Source: Pseudomonadota bacterium
GTDB taxonomy: Bacteria; Pseudomonadota; Gammaproteobacteria; Xanthomonadales; Xanthomonadaceae
Assembly: GCA_023386795.1 (NCBI GenBank)
Contig: JAEWJB010000116.1
Coordinates: forward strand, 1-8,024
Reading direction: 5' to 3'
Length of the DNA stretch: 8,024 nucleotides
The notes below the pieces were generated by a model. The model did not search any database. It was not told the origin of the DNA and saw only the letters and a program-made list of their open reading frames with translations. The stretch's first letter is position 1. The number at the start of each line of letters is the position of its first letter. A program made the position numbers and the translations under genes. Shown in pieces: positions 5,624 through 8,024 of this stretch.

Positions 5624-7735
5624 GAGCATGCGCAGCTTCTTCTCGCGGTCCCATTGGCGGGTGCGTGCGGCGGCGATGAAGCCCTTGACGTCTTCGGCTT
5701 CCACGATGCCCGCGTCGCGGCCCACGTTGCCGGCTTTGAGCAGGGGCTGCGCGCCTTCGTCCCAGGCGATGGCCTTCAGGTGTGCCCAGGCATTGGCGAC
5801 GAAGTCCACTGCCGCCGAATCCTTGGCCAGCTGCTTGCCCGCCTCCGGCGAGAGCAGCACGGCCACCGCGTCGAACACGATGGAAGGCGTGCCGGCCAGT
5901 TGGCCGTCAGCCGGCAGTTGCTTGCCGTCGTCCAGCTTCGCACCGCCGATCTTCGGGGCCACGATCTTGACCATCGCACCGTCCGCTTCGGCCGCCTTGC
6001 GCAGCGCCCTGACCAGTCCCGCGTCGGAGCCGTCGTGCACCAGCAGGCCGACAGTGCGGCCCTGCAAGGTCGGCTTCATCTTGCCGATGATCTGCAAGGC
6101 GGGCGAGGGCTTCATGTCGATCGGCTCGACCTGCGCCGGCGGGGCGGGCGGCAGCTGGGGCATGCCCAGCCCATTGGCCACGCGCTGGGCCAGGTCGGGA
6201 TCAACATGGCGCAGATGGCCGACGATGCGTTCGCGCACATGCGGCGTCTCCACCTTCGACAGCTCGAACACGATGGCCGAGGCGATGTGCGCCTGCTCCG
6301 GCGCGGTCTGGCTGCGATAGAACAACCGCGCCTGGCTGTAATGGTCGGCGAAGCTCTCCGCGCGGATGCGCCCCTTGACGCCATCGTCGGCGGGCGTGGC
6401 ATGGCTGCGGAAGCCGCGCGCCGATTCGCGCGGGCTGTCTTCCTGCAGCGAGCTCGGCTCGTAGGCCACGCGGCCCTTGGGGCGTTGCATCTGCATATGG
6501 CCATCGCGCTGGTGGTTGGCGAACGGGCACTGCGGCGCATTGACCGGGATCTGGTGGAAGTTCGGCCCGCCCAGGCGAATCAGCTGCGTATCGAGATAGG
6601 AGAACAGCCGCCCCTGCAGCAGCGGATCGTTGCTGAAATCGATGCCGGGCACGATGTTGGCCGGGCAGTACGCCACCTGCTCGGTCTCGGCGAAGAAATT
6701 GTCCGGCCAGCGGTCCAGCACCATGCGGCCGATGATCTGCAGCGGCACCAGTTCCTCGGGAATGAGCTTGGTCGAATCGAGGTGGTCGAACGGGAATTTC
6801 GCCGCCTCTTCCTCGGTGAACAGCTGCACGCCGAACTCCCACTCCGGGAATGCGCCAGCCTGGATGGACTCGAACAGGTCGCGCCGGTGGAAATCCGGAT
6901 CGGCGCCGGCCAGCTTCACCGCCTCGTCCCACACGGTGGATTGCAGGCCTAGCTTGGGTCGCCAATGGAACTTCACGAACGTGCTGTTGCCCTGCGCATC
7001 GAGCAGCCGGAAGCTGTGGATGCCGAAGCCCTCGATCATGCGCAGCGAGCGCGGGATGGCGCGGTCGCTCATCGCCCACATGATCATGTGGAGGGACTCG
7101 GGTGTGAGCGAAATGAAATCCCAGAAGGTGTCGTGCGCGCTGGCCGACTGCGGGAAGCCGCGGTCCGGTTCCATCTTCACCGAGTGGATCAGGTCGGGGA
7201 ACTTGATCGCATCCTGGATGAAGAACACCGGGATGTTGTTGCCGACCAGGTCGAAGTTACCCTCGCTGGTGTAGAACTTCACCGCGAAGCCGCGCACGTC
7301 GCGCGGAGTATCGACCGAGCCGGCACCGCCGGCCACCGTGGAGAAACGGGTGAATACCGGCGTCTTCTTGCCCACCTCGGTGAACAGCTTGGCGGTGGTG
7401 TAGCGCGAGAGGGACTTGGTCAGTTCGAAATAGCCATGCGCCGCACTGCCACGCGCATGCACGATGCGCTCGGGAATGCGCTCGTGGTCGAAGTGGGTGA
7501 TCTTCTCGCGGAGGATGAAGTCCTCCAGCAGCGTCGGCCCGCGTGGCGTATCGCGCAGCGAGTTCTGGTTGTCGGCGACGACCACGCCCTGGTTGGTGGT
7601 AAGCGGCGGGTGGGCGCCGCCGGCCTGCTGGTGCAGTTCGTCGGCATTGCCGCGCGCATCGCCTTCGGAGGGCAAGGGGGTGGCGCTTTTCTTCGAGGGG
7701 GCGGCGGGCTTGGCGGTCGGCTTGCGGGCGGCCAT
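5618..7735 (-). CDS. katE: Large-subunit monofunctional haem catalase (clade 2, KatE/HPII type)
   Basis: A 705-residue catalase that converts hydrogen peroxide to water and oxygen, expected to be a cytoplasmic homotetramer. Start chosen at 7735 because GGAG (7742-7745) sits 6 bases upstream; ATG 7741 and TTG 7768 are in-frame alternatives. A Lys/Ala/Pro-rich, probably disordered N-terminus (about 1-55) precedes the core. Active-site residues: H93 in VHARGSAAHG, N166 in LVGNNIPVFF, and proximal haem ligand Y380 with R376 in RLFSYLDTQ. The conserved run DRDFHRR-like DPDFHRRDLFESI and TKLIPEELVP are also present. From about residue 557 comes the C-terminal flavodoxin/DJ-1-like domain (GRTVGLLVHDGSD) that defines large catalases; total length is somewhat below HPII (753). 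C357 in AYCPANIVPG occupies the place of HPII His392, so the His-Tyr covalent link cannot form. The gene stands alone, converging on the PAS-AraC gene, and no partner gene is visible. Stationary-phase or oxidative-stress control is usual for the family, not shown here. Confidence 0.97.
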   Translation of the reverse strand: MAARKPTAKPAAPSKKSATPLPSEGDARGNADELHQQAGGAHPPLTTNQGVVVADNQNSLRDTPRGPTLLEDFILREKITHFDHERIPERIVHARGSAAHGYFELTKSLSRYTTAKLFTEVGKKTPVFTRFSTVAGGAGSVDTPRDVRGFAVKFYTSEGNFDLVGNNIPVFFIQDAIKFPDLIHSVKMEPDRGFPQSASAHDTFWDFISLTPESLHMIMWAMSDRAIPRSLRMIEGFGIHSFRLLDAQGNSTFVKFHWRPKLGLQSTVWDEAVKLAGADPDFHRRDLFESIQAGAFPEWEFGVQLFTEEEAAKFPFDHLDSTKLIPEELVPLQIIGRMVLDRWPDNFFAETEQVAYCPANIVPGIDFSNDPLLQGRLFSYLDTQLIRLGGPNFHQIPVNAPQCPFANHQRDGHMQMQRPKGRVAYEPSSLQEDSPRESARGFRSHATPADDGVKGRIRAESFADHYSQARLFYRSQTAPEQAHIASAIVFELSKVETPHVRERIVGHLRHVDPDLAQRVANGLGMPQLPPAPPAQVEPIDMKPSPALQIIGKMKPTLQGRTVGLLVHDGSDAGLVRALRKAAEADGAMVKIVAPKIGGAKLDDGKQLPADGQLAGTPSIVFDAVAVLLSPEAGKQLAKDSAAVDFVANAWAHLKAIAWDEGAQPLLKAGNVGRDAGIVEAEDVKGFIAAARTRQWDREKKLRMLA

Positions 7736-7741
7736 GAACAT

Positions 7742-7745
7742 CTCC
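7742..7745 (-). promoter_or_regulatory. Ribosome binding site of katE
   Basis: On the - strand GGAG lies six bases before ATG 7735 but directly touches ATG 7741. Normal spacing therefore favours 7735 as the start, giving a protein that begins MAARKPTAKP. Confidence 0.6.
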
Positions 7746-7817
7746 AGCGGAAGGGGCGGTGAGCCCAAGCAGGCTGGTGGTGAAGAGGTTAATGGCGGGT
7801 GTGGGAAGGCGCGCCCG

Positions 7818-7877
7818 CGTGCACCTCGGCTTCACGCCGACGGAAATCCACGGTCGCGGCTGAAGCCGCTCATACAA
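7818..7877. repeat. Pair of REP-like palindromic elements in inverted orientation, in the katE leader
   Basis: The right-hand unit has the hairpin GCGGCTGAAGCCGC (7856-7869) flanked by GTCG and CTCATACAA, which closely resembles a REP-type element I recall as frequent in Pseudomonas and xanthomonad intergenic DNA. The left-hand unit has the hairpin TCGGC-TTCAC-GCCGA (7826-7840) and looks like a diverged inverted copy: CGGCTTCA at 7827-7834 is the reverse complement of TGAAGCCG at 7861-7868. Such pairs are typical of REP/BIME elements. If the upstream promoter is used, both hairpins lie in the 5' leader of the katE mRNA. Confidence 0.55.
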
Positions 7878-7900
7878 GGAGACGGCCAAGGAGACGGCAA
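7872..7900 (-). promoter_or_regulatory. Candidate sigma-70-type promoter for katE
   Basis: Reading the - strand, TTGCCG (7900-7895) and TTGTAT (7877-7872) are separated by exactly 17 bases, a reasonable -35/-10 arrangement. Transcription would begin near 7865 and give a leader of about 130 nt. The -10 hexamer overlaps the end of the REP-like unit and the spacer lies in a tandem 12 bp repeat, so the match could be incidental. A second, weaker AT-rich patch (CATTAA on the - strand, about 7789-7794) is nearer the gene. Confidence 0.35.
7875..7898. repeat. Perfect tandem duplication of a 12 bp unit
   Basis: CAAGGAGACGGC occurs twice in direct succession (7875-7886 and 7887-7898), followed by a partial third copy, CAAG. 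It sits between the REP-like pair and the edge repeat, over the spacer of the candidate katE promoter. Confidence 0.85.
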
Positions 7901-7954
7901 GAGTGATTCGACTGTCCGGTCGTGATGATCCTTGGGCCGGCGGGGACGCCACCG

Positions 7955-8024
7955 TGTCGGGACCGTAGGCGACATGGATGTCGCCTACGAGCCTCCATGG
8001 ATGGATTCACGGCGTGTCCCGACA
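7955..8024. repeat. Nested inverted-repeat intergenic element reaching the window edge
   Basis: An outer pair of perfect 8 bp arms, TGTCGGGA (7955-7962) and TCCCGACA (8017-8024), encloses a strong hairpin with perfect 10 bp arms GTAGGCGACA (7965-7974) and TGTCGCCTAC (7979-7988) and a TGGA loop, then an 8 bp palindrome TCCATGGA (7994-8001). CATGGATG occurs twice (7973-7980, 7996-8003). The layout is that of a non-coding dispersed repeat (REP/MITE-like), and I recall similar sequence between genes in Lysobacteraceae. It may continue past the window end. It could also act as the terminator of a neighbouring gene. Confidence 0.65.

Noticed and set aside
5654..6952. A 432-codon + strand frame opposite katE, and similar frames at 6965-7762 and 4810-5493
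   Set aside because: Low-complexity composition and no domain signature; the opposite strand encodes a full catalase or PAS-AraC protein with all motifs intact.
7257..7952. A 231-codon - strand frame running across the katE start
   Set aside because: Out of frame with the catalase, crosses the REP-like repeats and promoter region, and shows no domain; a shadow.
7903..7968. A 21-codon + strand ORF starting GTG after an AAGGAG with 9-base spacing
   Set aside because: The AAGGAG belongs to the 12 bp tandem repeat, the ORF runs into the nested inverted repeat, and the peptide has no recognisable feature; probably chance.
1..8024. CRISPR arrays, tRNA or rRNA genes, insertion sequences or prophage genes
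   Set aside because: No regularly spaced direct repeats, no tRNA-like cloverleaf or rRNA sequence noticed, and no transposase or integrase motif in any plausible coding frame.

Overview
The window is GC-rich DNA (by eye close to 70% GC) with tightly packed genes. It most likely comes from a gammaproteobacterium of the Lysobacteraceae/Xanthomonadaceae (Xanthomonas, Stenotrophomonas, Lysobacter and relatives). Two things suggest this: the N-terminal sequence of DnaE2, which I remember as typical of xanthomonad DnaE2, and intergenic palindromic repeats of a style common in this family. This is recall, not a database result.

Positions 1-4813 hold the downstream part of a DNA-damage operon on the + strand: the 3' part of imuB (the gene starts outside the window), all of dnaE2 (imuC), and an alkB-type 2-oxoglutarate/Fe(II) dioxygenase gene. 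All three are joined by stop/start overlaps (ATGA at 972-975, TGATG at 4224-4228), so they are probably co-transcribed and translationally coupled. ImuB and DnaE2 form the mutasome for SOS-induced translesion synthesis. The AlkB-like protein would directly reverse alkylated-base damage. The operon would therefore combine lesion bypass with lesion reversal.

Positions 4852-5607 hold a + strand regulator with an N-terminal PAS domain and a C-terminal AraC-type DNA-binding domain. It starts 38 bp after alkB and may have its own promoter and a leaderless start.

Positions 5618-7735 hold, on the - strand, a large-subunit (clade 2, KatE/HPII-like) catalase with a C-terminal flavodoxin/DJ-1-like domain. 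It converges on the regulator gene with a 10 bp gap. A dyad covers both stop codons. The residue that forms the covalent His-Tyr link in E. coli HPII is Cys here.

Positions 7736-8024 are the katE leader and promoter region plus repeats: a likely ribosome binding site, a pair of REP-like inverted elements, a 12 bp tandem duplication inside a candidate promoter, and a nested inverted repeat that runs to the window edge. I see no convincing gene there.

Overall this is a genome-maintenance and oxidative-stress neighbourhood (mutasome, alkylation repair, catalase, sensor-regulator). I found no wholly novel system. The most notable points are the coupling of alkB to the imu operon, the Cys variant of the large catalase, and the palindrome shared by two convergent stop codons.
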